Source of the DNA: Massilia glaciei
GTDB lineage: Bacteria > Pseudomonadota > Gammaproteobacteria > Burkholderiales > Burkholderiaceae_D
Assembly (NCBI RefSeq): GCF_003011895.2
Contig: NZ_PXWF02000092.1
Location: forward strand, 1-64,000
Direction: 5' to 3'
DNA length: 64,000 nucleotides
Positions 1-8,494 of the stretch are shown piece after piece. The number at the start of each line of letters is the position of its first letter. Position 1 is the first letter of the stretch. The position numbers and the translations under genes were made by a program. The notes under the pieces are model-generated. The model had not been told where the DNA came from, searched no databases, and worked only from the letters and a program-made list of their open reading frames with translations.

Positions 1-366
1 CATGGGTACAAACGTGGGTAGGGATGGCCCGACGCTGACCGGTAGGGCGGACGCTATCGGCCATGCACGCGCGAACGGGACGTCGTCGTATCGGGTGTGA
101 CCTTTGGAAATAGATGCGACGTTTTGGAGATTACTGCGACTACAAGGCATGATGTAGCGAGGTCCATCGCTTCTTGCTGAGTTACACTAGGCGCGATGAA
201 CTTCCGCTTTCGGCAAGGAGCGGCCATTAAGCGTGCCTTGTGCAGGGATCACGCGTAGACCATGAACCGGAATGTATATGATGGAATTTTCCGTAGTGTT
301 GTCAGCATTCATCGGGTCAAGTAGCTCCGCTGTCTGGCCAGAATTTGCAGCCGTGTTGCCTTACCT
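1..366. other. Gene-poor left edge
   Basis: I see no convincing coding region here. The only structure is a pair of direct repeats at 103-140, listed separately. The stretch reads like the flank of a mobile element or decayed DNA. Confidence 0.4.
103..140. repeat. Two 18-bp imperfect direct repeats, transposon-end-like
   Basis: TTTGGAAATAGATGCGAC (103-120) and TTTGGAGATTACTGCGAC (123-140) match at 14 of 18 positions with a 20-bp period. They lie just inside a TGTGAC at 96-101. Repeated 18-20 bp motifs inside a TG terminus are typical of IS21-family ends. No transposase gene is next to them, so this would be a solitary end. Function is inferred. Confidence 0.25.
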
Positions 367-723
367 ATGTCGTCCATGAATACGAGGTCGACGCTTGTGG
401 TCGTCGCCTGCTTCGCCATTTTCCTGTTGTTTAGCTGCGCGCCTGAAGGGAAGCCACCATCCCTTCAGGCTCCGGCCAGTTCAACAAGGGACTATCCGGG
501 CACCAGCGCGGAAGACGCACTATCTCGCTTACGGTTCGTCAGTATTAAGAATACTGCCGGCGGCCACATGTGCCAGAACGCGAGCGACCGCCATGAGTTG
601 GATTTCTTTGCAGAGCGCGACGGCAAGACTTGGCTGGGAACAGTGTGCAAGACCGCAAATGGCCGCTACCACGTCGAGTCCCACGAATTTACGCCGCCGC
701 CGCCAAATGCGGGACCAGAATAG
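367..723 (+). CDS. Putative small lipoprotein
   Basis: A 118-aa protein with an N-terminal hydrophobic stretch (about residues 9-23) ending in LLFSC, a plausible lipobox, so Cys24 would be lipidated after signal peptidase II cleavage. The mature part is short, with two more cysteines (in HMCQN and GTVCK), and ends in a proline run. I recognise no family. An alternative start is Met4 at 376. No clear ribosome site precedes either start. It lies alone between the gene-poor edge and the group II intron remnant. Confidence 0.5.
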   Translation: MSSMNTRSTLVVVACFAIFLLFSCAPEGKPPSLQAPASSTRDYPGTSAEDALSRLRFVSIKNTAGGHMCQNASDRHELDFFAERDGKTWLGTVCKTANGRYHVESHEFTPPPPNAGPE

Positions 724-848
724 GCAAAGGACTACTCTCCGTGGCTCGATCGAACTTGCGGGACACCGCTGCGTTCTCGGCGTTCGTCCCAGCATAGCAG
801 CTTGCTCAGCCGGAAAAGTCACGGACTATCACGACAGGCAGAAACGGT

Positions 849-1510
849 AGAGTCGAGATGTGGCGCGGTAGTATTCGGTACCCCGTTTCCACATCCCGCT
901 CATCGAACCGGACGTGCAGATCTCCCGCATCCGGCTCTCGGACAAGACACTACGCCTTCGCCCACGCCTCACTGCGCCCACGTGCGCTCAGGCGTACGAG
1001 ACCGAAGTACCCGTAAAGGTGCGAGAGTGGATATGCCCCGCCCTTGCGTCGCCTGAGTTTGTACTTGTTGCGCAACCACCGACGCAACCGCGTTGCGGTG
1101 TAGCTGTCGAGCGCGCGATATGCACGGCTGACTGTACCTACATTGAAGTAGTTCGCCCAGCCGCGCAATGTGCGGTTCAATTTGCCCACCAACTCCGTGG
1201 TCTCTTGCCATACCCTTGAACAGTCAGTCAGCTCATGGACCTTTTCGACCATGCGCCGAATGCTTTTCTTCGACGGCCACAGAGCGATACGAGCCTTCCC
1301 TGTGGTCGCCGAATACCGCCGTCCAAACGTAAATCCCAGGAAATCGAACTCGCCTTCCGGGACCTTACAGATACGTGTTTTCTCCTCGTTCACTGTCAGC
1401 TTCAGTTTTCCCATGATCATGCGCATCTGCTGCAAGGCTTCTTCCGCCTTGCCGTGTTTGCACAGAATCACGAGGTCGTCAGCGTAGGTGACGATGCGAC
1501 TACGACGCTT
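849..1510 (-). mobile_element. 5'-truncated group II intron
   Basis: On the minus strand this segment carries the C-terminal part of an intron-encoded reverse transcriptase/maturase (950 to about 1510), then a domain V-like hairpin (904-938), then a short domain VI-like stretch ending near 849 in CTCGACTCTAC, which resembles bacterial group II intron 3' ends. The ribozyme 5' domains and the N-terminal half of the protein are absent. The segment abuts the stop codon of the chlorite-dismutase-like gene at 1500. An intact 3' end with a missing 5' end is what aborted target-primed reverse transcription would leave. The exact boundaries are estimates. Confidence 0.7.
904..938 (-). ncRNA. Group II intron domain V hairpin
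   Basis: Read on the minus strand, GAGCCGGA pairs with TCCGGTTC around an internal bulge and a short terminal stem-loop. GAGCCG contains the AGC of the catalytic triad. This is the usual position, just downstream of the maturase stop and just upstream of the intron 3' end. Confidence 0.6.
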
Positions 1511-1513
1511 CTC
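950..1513 (-). pseudogene. Group II intron reverse transcriptase/maturase, C-terminal fragment
   Basis: The readable part starts at the catalytic YADD motif ([12 protein letters not shown]). It continues through the RT thumb ('[20 protein letters not shown]') and the maturase domain X ('[17 protein letters not shown]'), and ends in a basic tail of about 40 residues. RT motifs 0-4, normally about 200 residues before YADD, are missing. Reading further upstream in this frame enters the antisense-independent sequence of the neighbouring chlorite-dismutase-like gene, so a start there would be artificial. It is a dead remnant unless a complete copy elsewhere acts on it. Confidence 0.75.
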
Positions 1514-2060
1514 GCATGAGACGGATGTCGACTTCTCTGTCAACGTACTTCCATTCCTCTGTTGCACGCAGTTCGGAAAGCAATGCGTTGAACTCAGCCT
1601 CATGGGCTGGCGCGAACTCGAACCAATTGAGAAAATCGAACGGTTCATTTTCAGAGAGGTCACGGCAGTGGTGGAGCTTGCGCGCTACTGCGGGCAAGTA
1701 GTTAAGCCCGATTTGGATGTGCTTTGACTTTTCGAAAACGCTCCGGCGCTCGTCTTGCGTGAATTCCCACCAAGCTGCGTTTTTTCGGATCGGTATCAAC
1801 GCTGCGCAAGTTGCTTCCGGGCGCGCCAGCCCTTGCTGCTTCGCCACAATTTCGATCTTCTCTTCGCGCATGACATACCGTTCATTGCTTGTTATTCCAC
1901 GAAGTACCCAGGGTGCACTGGTTTCAGGCTGCAACTCTGAGGCAGATATTACGTTGAGCCTTTTGGCTTCAGGCAGTGACTTGCCAACTATGGTTTCGGT
2001 TCCAACGATCCGCCACAGACCGCTGTCTCCGCCGACGAATGCAAATAATCGTGTATCCAT
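1500..2060 (-). CDS. Chlorite-dismutase-like (Cld family) protein
   Basis: A 186-aa protein. The C-terminal two thirds carry Cld-family features: '[10 protein letters not shown]', '[18 protein letters not shown]', then '[22 protein letters not shown]', where a histidine would be the heme ligand, and the terminal ferredoxin-like repeat ending '[11 protein letters not shown]'. Family members are heme enzymes (chlorite dismutase, coproheme decarboxylase) or proteins of unknown role. This one is shorter than coproheme decarboxylases, and I cannot assign a reaction. The group II intron remnant begins at its stop codon, so the last three or four residues may come from the insertion. The start is ATG 2060 with AAGGG nearby. 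Confidence 0.6.
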   Translation of the reverse strand: MDTRLFAFVGGDSGLWRIVGTETIVGKSLPEAKRLNVISASELQPETSAPWVLRGITSNERYVMREEKIEIVAKQQGLARPEATCAALIPIRKNAAWWEFTQDERRSVFEKSKHIQIGLNYLPAVARKLHHCRDLSENEPFDFLNWFEFAPAHEAEFNALLSELRATEEWKYVDREVDIRLMREAS

Positions 2061-2249
2061 ACCAACCCTTTCATGTGAGTGTTTTCACTTTTTCACAGCT
2101 TCAAAGAACCTATTTTCCCATCCCATTCTTCTGCATCATCGTCTCGTGTAGTATTGCATCCTTACCAGCGCACCCCCAGTCAAATTGCCGATCTAACATC
2201 GAACTGGTCTGTGATACGAGCGGCAGAAAATGGCCGTTTGCTGCCGGTC

Positions 2250-2398
2250 TGTTGGCGCCGACACCAAATTGACCCACAGCGCCGATTGCGCCTGACCCTG
2301 GCGCTGCCGTCGGGATCCGCATGGCGCCTACGTTTGCGCGAATTCGCCTGGGTCAACGAATTTCGGCTGCCTGGGTCAATTTGGCGTTGGCACCAACA
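2250..2398. mobile_element. IS21-like miniature inverted-repeat element
   Basis: 149 bp bounded by TGTTGG and CCAACA. The terminal inverted repeats are about 27 bp: the left end reads TGTTGGCGCCGACACCAAAT then TGACCCA, and the right end is its reverse complement with a few mismatches. A further GGGTCAA motif at about 2350 sits inside the right end, like the multiple transposase sites of IS21-family termini. There is no room for a transposase, and I see no clear target duplication. Mobility would depend on an element elsewhere. Confidence 0.5.
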
Positions 2399-2469
2399 CA
2401 CTATTGCCAAATAGCATATTCCGGAATCAAAGGCCATCGCGGCAAAAATCACAATACCAGGGAACACGC

Positions 2470-4137
2470 ATGGCGGAGCCGGTCGATATCCAATACAAGC
2501 AGGAAAGCATCACGCCGTTCTGGCAAAAGTTGTCCTTCTTTTTTCTGTTCCCCTTCCGCCAAGGACCGTTGGTATTCCTTGTCGGCATCACGATCGCCAG
2601 CGCCCTCGCCGGACTCGCGCTGGGCGGTTTTGGAACCGTGTTCAAGGGCACCCTGATCTACCTGGGCCTGCGCTATGCGTTCAACGTGCTCGAGCTGTTT
2701 TCCCAAGGCCGCTTTGAGGGCCACTCCATGGAGCACTCCTTGTGGGGCGGATCGGAGCGGCGGCCCGCCAAGCTGGGGTTGGTCGTCGCCCTGTTCCTGA
2801 CGCTCTGTGTGGTGCTGGGCAATTCGGTGCTGGACGCGCGCATCGCCAAGAACGTGGCCGTGCAGGAGAAGTTGATCTCTCAGTACAAGATCGACCATGC
2901 CGCCGAGGTGGCGCGGCGCGAGGCCAACTCGGCCGCCTTCAACAAGCGCATCGGACTCGACTCCGATGACGACGCCCCGGTCGCCGACGGCGAAGCCGCG
3001 CCCGACAGCGGCGACGAATCGCCAAGCGGCGGGTTTGAGGCGGAGCCGGCCGAATCGTCCGAATACGTCGAATCCGGCCCCAGCCGCGCCGAGATATTCG
3101 CCATGTACCGTCCCACGCCGTCCGACCCGCTCTGGTACACGCTGCAGCCGTTCTGGTTCTGGCTGGTGGTGGTGGCGCTGAGCTTGATGCTGCCGTCCGC
3201 GTTCATCGAATTCGCGCTCGAGGATAAATTCTTCAGGGCGCTCAATCCACTGCACGTGTTCAGCTTTATCAGCTCGATGGGCAGCGCCTATTTTGCGATG
3301 TGGTCGCTGGTGCTGTTGATCGGCGGCGCGCGCCAATTGGCCATGTCGGCCGGTGCCGGCATGCCGGCGGCGCTGCGCTTTCCGCTGGAAATGGCGATCG
3401 CGGCCTATCTCGGGCTGGTGCTGTTTGCGATGATCGGTTACGCGCTTTATCAGTACCATCAGGAGCTCAGCCTTGATGTCGCCGTGGACTTCGACGGACA
3501 TCGCCAGGCGGGCGGCGCCGAGGCGATCGCGCAGGCCGGTTCGGTGCGCGCGGCGTTGCGTGCGAGGGAGCCGACCGATCCCTTGGAGCGCAAGTTGCAG
3601 CCGCTGTTGGAGGAGGGCAAAGTAAACGAGGCGATCGCCGAGGTGAAGGATGCGATGCGCTACGATCGTTTCGACGCGAAATTGAACACGCGCCTGCATG
3701 GCTTGTATGCCTTGCTCGGCGATTCCGCGAAAACCTTGGAGCACGGCCAGCAGTGGCTGACCGCATTGGGCAAGGCCGACGACGGCCAGGGCGCGCTGGC
3801 GGCCGTGATGGCCATGTACGCGCGCGATCCGGAGTTTATGGTCGAAAATGGCGATGTCATCCTGCCCGCGGCGCGCGCGGCCATACTCAAGCGCGAGTCG
3901 GCCGTGGCCGTGAAGCTGGTGCGCAGTTTTGACAAGCGCTTTCCGAACCACAAGGATACGGCGGCCGTGTATTTCGTGGCCGCCAAGCTGGCAAGCGAAC
4001 ACTTCCGCCAGCACGCCACCGCGGTCAAGATTTTGCGCATGCTGGTGGCAAAATTTCCAGCCGACCCGGTCAGCGTTGAGGCTGGCACCTATCTGGCTGT
4101 GCTTGAGGCTAGCATTGCGCAAATGTCGGCGGCGTAG
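2470..4137 (+). CDS. Polytopic membrane protein with TPR-like C-terminal domain
   Basis: About 555 aa from ATG 2470, which follows an AGGGAA ribosome site; a start at 2404 would add 22 unlikely residues. I see about six hydrophobic segments: three in the first 120 residues, then after a 100-residue acidic Ser/Pro/Glu-rich loop three more at about residues 220-350. The last 180 residues are soluble and helical, with repeated 'LLEEGKVNEAIAEVKDAM' and 'LYALLGDSAKTLEHGQQWL' units like tetratricopeptide repeats. The tail probably faces the cytoplasm and binds partners. No catalytic motif is seen and the neighbours give no operon clue. Confidence 0.6.
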   Translation: MAEPVDIQYKQESITPFWQKLSFFFLFPFRQGPLVFLVGITIASALAGLALGGFGTVFKGTLIYLGLRYAFNVLELFSQGRFEGHSMEHSLWGGSERRPAKLGLVVALFLTLCVVLGNSVLDARIAKNVAVQEKLISQYKIDHAAEVARREANSAAFNKRIGLDSDDDAPVADGEAAPDSGDESPSGGFEAEPAESSEYVESGPSRAEIFAMYRPTPSDPLWYTLQPFWFWLVVVALSLMLPSAFIEFALEDKFFRALNPLHVFSFISSMGSAYFAMWSLVLLIGGARQLAMSAGAGMPAALRFPLEMAIAAYLGLVLFAMIGYALYQYHQELSLDVAVDFDGHRQAGGAEAIAQAGSVRAALRAREPTDPLERKLQPLLEEGKVNEAIAEVKDAMRYDRFDAKLNTRLHGLYALLGDSAKTLEHGQQWLTALGKADDGQGALAAVMAMYARDPEFMVENGDVILPAARAAILKRESAVAVKLVRSFDKRFPNHKDTAAVYFVAAKLASEHFRQHATAVKILRMLVAKFPADPVSVEAGTYLAVLEASIAQMSAA

Positions 4138-4313
4138 TCAAATACCTCGCCAATGCACGTCGACGGCTTGGCCCGTGGCGCTACAGCCCTTACTTGGGAT
4201 TTGGTTTTTTATTATTCGGACACTTTTTTAAAGGTGCCGAGGCGCCAGGGCATTGTGTATAGTGCTTTTGCGATTCTCGGCTATTTCACGCCGGACATTC
4301 AGAAGGATTTTCC

Positions 4314-5648
4314 TTGAAGAGCGCCTTATTCGTCGACTTCGACAATATCTATTCCGGCCTGCGCCAGCTCGACCAGGCCACGGCCGACCGCTTCGCGAGA
4401 AGCCCGATGACCTGGGTGACCTGGATGGTCGAGTCGCTCGCATTGCCCGAGCATGTCGAGGTCAGCGCCAAGCGCCGCATCCTGGTACGCCGCTGCTATC
4501 TGAATCCCCAGGCGTACCAACGCTTCCGCCCGTATTTCAACCTTGGCGGCTTTGAGATTATCGACTGCCCCGCGCTAACGAGTGGCGGCAAGACCAGCAC
4601 CGATATCCACATGGTGCTCGACATCATCGACCTGCTGCAGCACGAGACACGCTACGACGAATTCATCGTGCTATCGGCCGATGCCGACTTCACCCCCGTG
4701 CTGCGCAAACTTCGCCGCTGGGACCGGCGTACCACCGTGCTGGCGATCGGATTTCCTTCCGCGGCCTACAGGGCATCGGCCGACCTCGTCATCGACCAGG
4801 ACGAGTTCGTGCGCGGCGCGCTTGGCATCGGCGCGCGCGATGAGCCGGCAACAGAGGGCAGGCCTGCGCCCGATGGTGATTCGTACCATGTTCCCAGTCA
4901 GGCGCCCAGCGAGACCGCGAGCGCCGTGGCGCCGTTGCCGGCGTTTTCAATCGCACCCGAGACGCCTGTCTGCGCTGTGCCTTCGCCAGATCTGCGCGCA
5001 CTCGCCGCGTTGGTCATAAGGGAAGTGGCGGCTTCGGCCGAACCCGTCCCGTGTGCGCGGCTGGCCAGCGTGCTCTCGCGCCACCCGGGAACGACCGCCG
5101 AGTGGTTCGGACACGGTAGTTTTCGGCGTCTGATAGAAACCCTCGATCTGCCGAATCTGCAGATGGATTGGCGAGCGAACGGGGGTGTCGCGTATGATCA
5201 GCGCCGCCACACATTGGTAACGCCGGAAGCCGGCGCCAATGTCGAGGACGAGTGGGTCGATGCGCCGGCAACGCTCACGCTGGCGCGGCAGATCCAGGAG
5301 GTGACAGGCGTGCCACTTCTCAGCCCCGCACGTTATAGAACACTGTTTGGCGAGATAGCCGATGACGTGACCCGGCAGGGCTACAATTTCATTGAAACGG
5401 TCAAGCGAGTTCGCGCGCGCTGCCGCGAGCGCGGACAGCCCATCAGTCGTGCCGACATCACCTTCGTGGTGCGGGGGATCGTGCTGCGTGGCCACCGGTT
5501 CGACGAGCACGCCAACACTGCAGGTGACCTCGCACAAAAGTTCTCCAACAACGTGCGCTCTTTGTGCCTGCGCGAGCAGATCATTCTCGATTCGGCCACC
5601 GAGGCGGCCATCAAGCACTGGATTTGCGGGGACATGCTGCCAGCATAG
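4314..5648 (+). CDS. NYN-domain protein with LOTUS/OST-HTH-like domain
   Basis: 444 aa from TTG 4314, with AGAAGGA about 8 bases upstream. The N-terminal 150 residues form a NYN/PIN-like fold: 'ALFVDFDNIYSGL' carries the first conserved Asp pair and 'VLSADADFTPVLRKL' the second, so metal-dependent RNase activity is plausible. After a Pro/Ala-rich linker, residues about 225-310 resemble a LOTUS/OST-HTH module, which in other proteins binds RNA. The last 110 residues form a helical domain I cannot name. The exact 3' end of this gene occurs again at 6862-6937 as part of a local duplication. Confidence 0.75.
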   Translation: MKSALFVDFDNIYSGLRQLDQATADRFARSPMTWVTWMVESLALPEHVEVSAKRRILVRRCYLNPQAYQRFRPYFNLGGFEIIDCPALTSGGKTSTDIHMVLDIIDLLQHETRYDEFIVLSADADFTPVLRKLRRWDRRTTVLAIGFPSAAYRASADLVIDQDEFVRGALGIGARDEPATEGRPAPDGDSYHVPSQAPSETASAVAPLPAFSIAPETPVCAVPSPDLRALAALVIREVAASAEPVPCARLASVLSRHPGTTAEWFGHGSFRRLIETLDLPNLQMDWRANGGVAYDQRRHTLVTPEAGANVEDEWVDAPATLTLARQIQEVTGVPLLSPARYRTLFGEIADDVTRQGYNFIETVKRVRARCRERGQPISRADITFVVRGIVLRGHRFDEHANTAGDLAQKFSNNVRSLCLREQIILDSATEAAIKHWICGDMLPA

Positions 5649-5660
5649 CGGCGGAGATAG

Positions 5661-5742
5661 GTTTTGGCTGGTTGTCGCGCGCGTTCCCGCATCGCTAACA
5701 GCGACGCCCGCGCGCTCGTACGCGCAGGTGCGCGTCTGTTGC
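5661..5742 (-). pseudogene. Remnant of a duplicated alpha/beta hydrolase gene
   Basis: These 82 bases match 7751-7832, inside the intact hydrolase gene, at all but about five positions. They correspond to the coding segment 'QQTRTCAYERAG...DAGTRA'. The rest of this hydrolase copy is missing. It follows the NYN gene stop by 12 bases, mirroring the order NYN 3' end then hydrolase seen again at 6862-8083. Confidence 0.75.
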
Positions 5743-5899
5743 TCAACGCGACGGTCGACGCGCTCGCCGTGCGCGCGCCCGTGGCCGACATGCTCACCCT
5801 GCAGTAGATTTTTCTTTGAGAAGTATATTGGCAGGCGCGTTGAACCATCATAGAAATCGTATTGCGAGATATAATCCATGCTCTATGAGGGTGTTTGCC

Positions 5900-6235
5900 A
5901 TGCCAAAAAAACTCTTGCACGCTGAAACACTACCGACGTTGGTCCAAGAACGTCTGAGCACTTGGGGACGCTGCATCCACACGCAACGCCTGCGGCAACG
6001 CATCACTGTTGCCGACGTGTGCGCGCGCATGAGTATTTCCGAAGCGACCCTGCGACGAATGGAAAAAGGCGACGCGGGATCGGGCGCTGGCGCCTACCTG
6101 ACCGCTTTACTGATCCTTGGTATGTTCGATGAGGCAACGCCCCCGCTGGCGCCGACCCTTTGGTCCGACGCACCGCATCGCAGGGTCAAGCTCAGTAAGC
6201 AAGAACGCGGGGATGGCGATGTTGAATACTTCTAA
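5900..6235 (+). CDS. XRE-family helix-turn-helix regulator
   Basis: 111 aa from ATG 5900, with GAGG about nine bases upstream. Residues about 20-70 read 'GRCIHTQRLRQRITVADV' then 'CARMSISEATLRRMEKGD', a canonical XRE/Cro helix-turn-helix, followed by a helical and then a charged tail. Such proteins often regulate their own operon or act as HipB-type antitoxins. The next readable gene is not a HipA-like kinase, so no toxin-antitoxin claim is made. The gene sits inside the older, decayed copy of the local duplication and was probably inserted there. Confidence 0.6.
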   Translation: MPKKLLHAETLPTLVQERLSTWGRCIHTQRLRQRITVADVCARMSISEATLRRMEKGDAGSGAGAYLTALLILGMFDEATPPLAPTLWSDAPHRRVKLSKQERGDGDVEYF

Positions 6236-6238
6236 GCT

Positions 6239-6532
6239 ATGCCTACTACGCGGCCGGCGACAAGAACCCCCACCACTGGATGCTTCACTAAGCGAAAGGA
6301 TGAAAAGGTCAACGCGCGTTACATCAGCTATTGGAGCCTCACCCATTTCTTGTTTCATTACGAAAATGGACGATACGCTCACAACTATCGGCAGTTGATC
6401 GAGGCGGGGGGATCTGTTGATGACTTCGAACGAATGGTCGGACCGCTCGATCGGATCGAGGGCGAATGGTACGGGTATCTGCAAGAGCAAGTAAAACGCA
6501 TCAAGAGCGAAAAGGCCGCCCAACGTCATTGA
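6239..6532 (+). pseudogene. C-terminal remnant, DUF1570-like
   Basis: Residues from about 28 onward ('YISYWSLTHFLFHYENGRYA' then 'EGEWYGYLQEQVKR') resemble the C-terminal end of DUF1570 peptidase-like proteins, where a helix with 'HFL' precedes a terminal helix ending in a Trp-Tyr motif. The first 25 residues look like out-of-context sequence. The HExxH-containing body of such a protein is absent. It starts three bases after the XRE gene stop and lies within the rearranged region. Confidence 0.35.
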
Positions 6533-6577
6533 TGCAAACACGATCAAGGCGGGTCCTGAACCTGGCGACGCCGGCGA

Positions 6578-6856
6578 CCTGGGCGGCTGTCGCATCGCAG
6601 CTGCCGGCTTTGCCCGCGCTTAGAATCCGTCGACAACGTCACAGGTATGCGAACGCGCGGCGGCTCGGCAAATAACCCGCCGACCAGCGCGCGCCAAGCC
6701 TGGAAATCTTCACTGCCGCGGAAGTGGATCTCGTGGTCTTCGAGCGTATCCCATTCAACCACCAGCCGATAGGCGTGCGCGTTCTCTTTGCCGCGCTCGA
6801 GCTTCATTGAACGGCATCCGCGCGCGCGCTGGAACTATGGCACGGCCGGGGTTACA
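6578..6856 (-). pseudogene. Truncated second copy of the small monooxygenase gene
   Basis: About 280 bp closely matching 8152-8429 on the same strand. It keeps the codons for 'MKLERGKENAHAYRLVVEWD' through 'RALVGGLFAEPPRV', but the N-terminal third ('MITEIAEILVKPGSKQQFEAG' in the intact copy) is replaced at about 6857 by a copy of the NYN gene 3' end. A frameshift or substitution also removes the original stop. It is the 5'-truncated ABM gene of the decayed duplicate. Confidence 0.75.
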
Positions 6857-6861
6857 CAATT

Positions 6862-6937
6862 ATTTTCGACTCGGCCACCGAGGCGGCCATCAAACACTGG
6901 ATTTGTGGGGAGATGCTGCCGTTATAGTGGCGGAGAG
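6862..6937 (+). repeat. Duplicate of the NYN gene 3' end
   Basis: 75 bases matching 5583-5657, covering the codons for 'DSATEAAIKHWICGDMLP' and the stop. It has no upstream gene. It marks the start of the second duplication unit, whose junction with the truncated monooxygenase copy lies at about 6857-6861. Confidence 0.8.
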
Positions 6938-6994
6938 ATGTCGCAGGTCCGATGCGCTGGCCGAACCGCAAGGACAAGGATTTGGACACTGCGA

Positions 6995-8083
6995 TCAGCG
7001 CTTGCCGTCTAACGGCTTCGCCAGCCCGCGCCGGGGTTCTTCTGCCGATATGGCCAGCACCCGTTTGATCGCATCGATCACAGCCATTGGTTTTTCCAGC
7101 TGAATGTAATGGCCCGCTCCTGGGACGATCTCGTGCACGCCCCGCGCGGACAGTTTGGCGACGTTCTCATGCAGGGTGACGACCACTTGATCCCTGACAG
7201 CCTTAACGGCCTGCTCCTCCGCGGTGAGTGGATTCCTTGGAGTTGATGGCGACCGTGTGAGTACTACCAGCGGCAGCGTGCCATAGGAGCGGCGCGCCGC
7301 GCGCACCTGGTCGGCGCTGGCACGAAATACATGTTCGTTTTCAGAGAGCGCAGCTTGCTGGTGGGCAGGCGTCATCTCGAACTTCAGGTTGGCTGCCTTG
7401 ACCGCCTCGCTCAGCTGCGCAGGATACGGCGCGGAAATGCATTTTTTCAGCATCGCGGAGTCCGCAACAAACCCTGCCTTGGCTGCGGCGACGCATGCCC
7501 TGGCCTCTTGCAAACCCGACTCGACGGTGTCGAGATCCCATTGTCTGGCGTCACGTTTTTTGGAATCGAGGGCGCGATACGCCTCCGCCTGATCTTCTAC
7601 AGTGGGGTCCACCAAAACCATGCCCACGACGTCCAACGGAAAAGTGGTTGCAAAGAGTCTTGCGCTAAGCCCGCCAGAAGAGTGTCCGACCAGCAAATAT
7701 GGGGGCTTAATTTCTGCGGCGACCAACAACCGGTGCAAGTCGTCCACGATGTTTTGACTGGTTGACGCGCGCGTTCCCGCATCGCTAAAAGCGACGCCCG
7801 CGCGTTCGTACGCGCAGGTGCGTGTCTGTTGCGAAATCGCTGGCTGAACAAGTCCCCAAACATTGATCGCGTCGGCAAGCCCGGCCTCGAAAACGACAGT
7901 CGGCGAACCCGTTCCCACACAGTACAGATTGAGCCTGCGGCCAGGCTCAATCTCCACCATCCGCTGTGCCTGCGTGTAGGCGGCGCCGTCTATCAACGGC
8001 GGAGGTGTGTCGGCGGCGAATGCGGTGGCCGACAGGGCGCACGCGCCTACAGCACTAACAAATGACTCTTTGGAGAACAACAT
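6995..8083 (-). CDS. Exported alpha/beta hydrolase
   Basis: 362 aa with an N-terminal signal peptide ('SFVSAVGACALSATAFAADT', cleavage after AFA). The fold is a classical alpha/beta hydrolase: oxyanion region 'VFEAGLADAINVWG', nucleophile elbow 'LLVGHSSGGLSARL' (Ser in GHSSG), an acid candidate in 'VLVDPTVED' or later, and the final histidine in 'EIVPGAGHYIQLEKP'. The substrate is unknown. It is preceded on the same strand by the small monooxygenase at 8195-8494. An internal 82-bp segment is duplicated at 5661-5742. Confidence 0.75.
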   Translation of the reverse strand: MLFSKESFVSAVGACALSATAFAADTPPPLIDGAAYTQAQRMVEIEPGRRLNLYCVGTGSPTVVFEAGLADAINVWGLVQPAISQQTRTCAYERAGVAFSDAGTRASTSQNIVDDLHRLLVAAEIKPPYLLVGHSSGGLSARLFATTFPLDVVGMVLVDPTVEDQAEAYRALDSKKRDARQWDLDTVESGLQEARACVAAAKAGFVADSAMLKKCISAPYPAQLSEAVKAANLKFEMTPAHQQAALSENEHVFRASADQVRAARRSYGTLPLVVLTRSPSTPRNPLTAEEQAVKAVRDQVVVTLHENVAKLSARGVHEIVPGAGHYIQLEKPMAVIDAIKRVLAISAEEPRRGLAKPLDGKR

Positions 8084-8194
8084 GGAGCGAGGCTTTCTGT
8101 GTTGGGTTGATTATCTGCGTAGCAGCGCTCAGGGCGACCTCGGCGCAGGCGTCCTGGGCGGCTGTCGCCTGGCAGCCGCCGGCAATGCCCGCGC

Positions 8195-8494
8195 TTAGAA
8201 ACCGTCGAGAACGTTACAGGTATGCGACACGCGTGGCGGCTCGGCAAAGAACCCGCCGACCAGCGCGCGCCAAGCCTGGAAATCCTCACTGCCGCGGAAG
8301 TGGACCTCGTGGTCTTCGAGCGTATCCCATTCAACCACCAGCCGATAGGCGTCGGCGTTTTCTATGCCGCGCTCGAGCTTCATTGAACGGCATCCGCGTG
8401 CGCGCTGGAACAATGGCACGGCCTGGGTGACGCCGGCCTCGAATTGTTGCTTGCTGCCGGGTTTGACAAGAATTTCCGCAATTTCGGTGATCAT
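8195..8494 (-). CDS. Antibiotic-biosynthesis-monooxygenase-type (ABM) protein
   Basis: 99 aa with the ABM dimeric alpha/beta-barrel pattern: 'EILVKPGSKQQFEAGVTQ', 'RGCRSMKLERGIENADAYRL', 'VVEWDTLEDHEVHFRGSEDF' and 'WRALVGGFFAEPPRV'. Members are cofactor-free quinone-forming or heme-degrading oxygenases, but many have no known role. It lies 111 bp upstream of the exported hydrolase on the same strand, so the two may be co-transcribed. A truncated copy exists at 6578-6856. Confidence 0.75.
   Translation of the reverse strand: MITEIAEILVKPGSKQQFEAGVTQAVPLFQRARGCRSMKLERGIENADAYRLVVEWDTLEDHEVHFRGSEDFQAWRALVGGFFAEPPRVSHTCNVLDGF

Noticed and set aside
950-1663. Complete 237-aa reverse transcriptase gene from an ATG at 1663
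   Set aside because: The N-terminal 50 residues are an alternate frame of the chlorite-dismutase-like gene; RT motifs before YADD are missing.
2449-4122. Long open frame opposite the TPR-like membrane protein
   Set aside because: His/Arg/Gln-rich composition and full overlap mark it as an antisense shadow of high-GC coding DNA.
5900-6532. HipB/HipA-type toxin-antitoxin pair
   Set aside because: The second segment has no kinase motif and looks like the tail of a DUF1570 protein.
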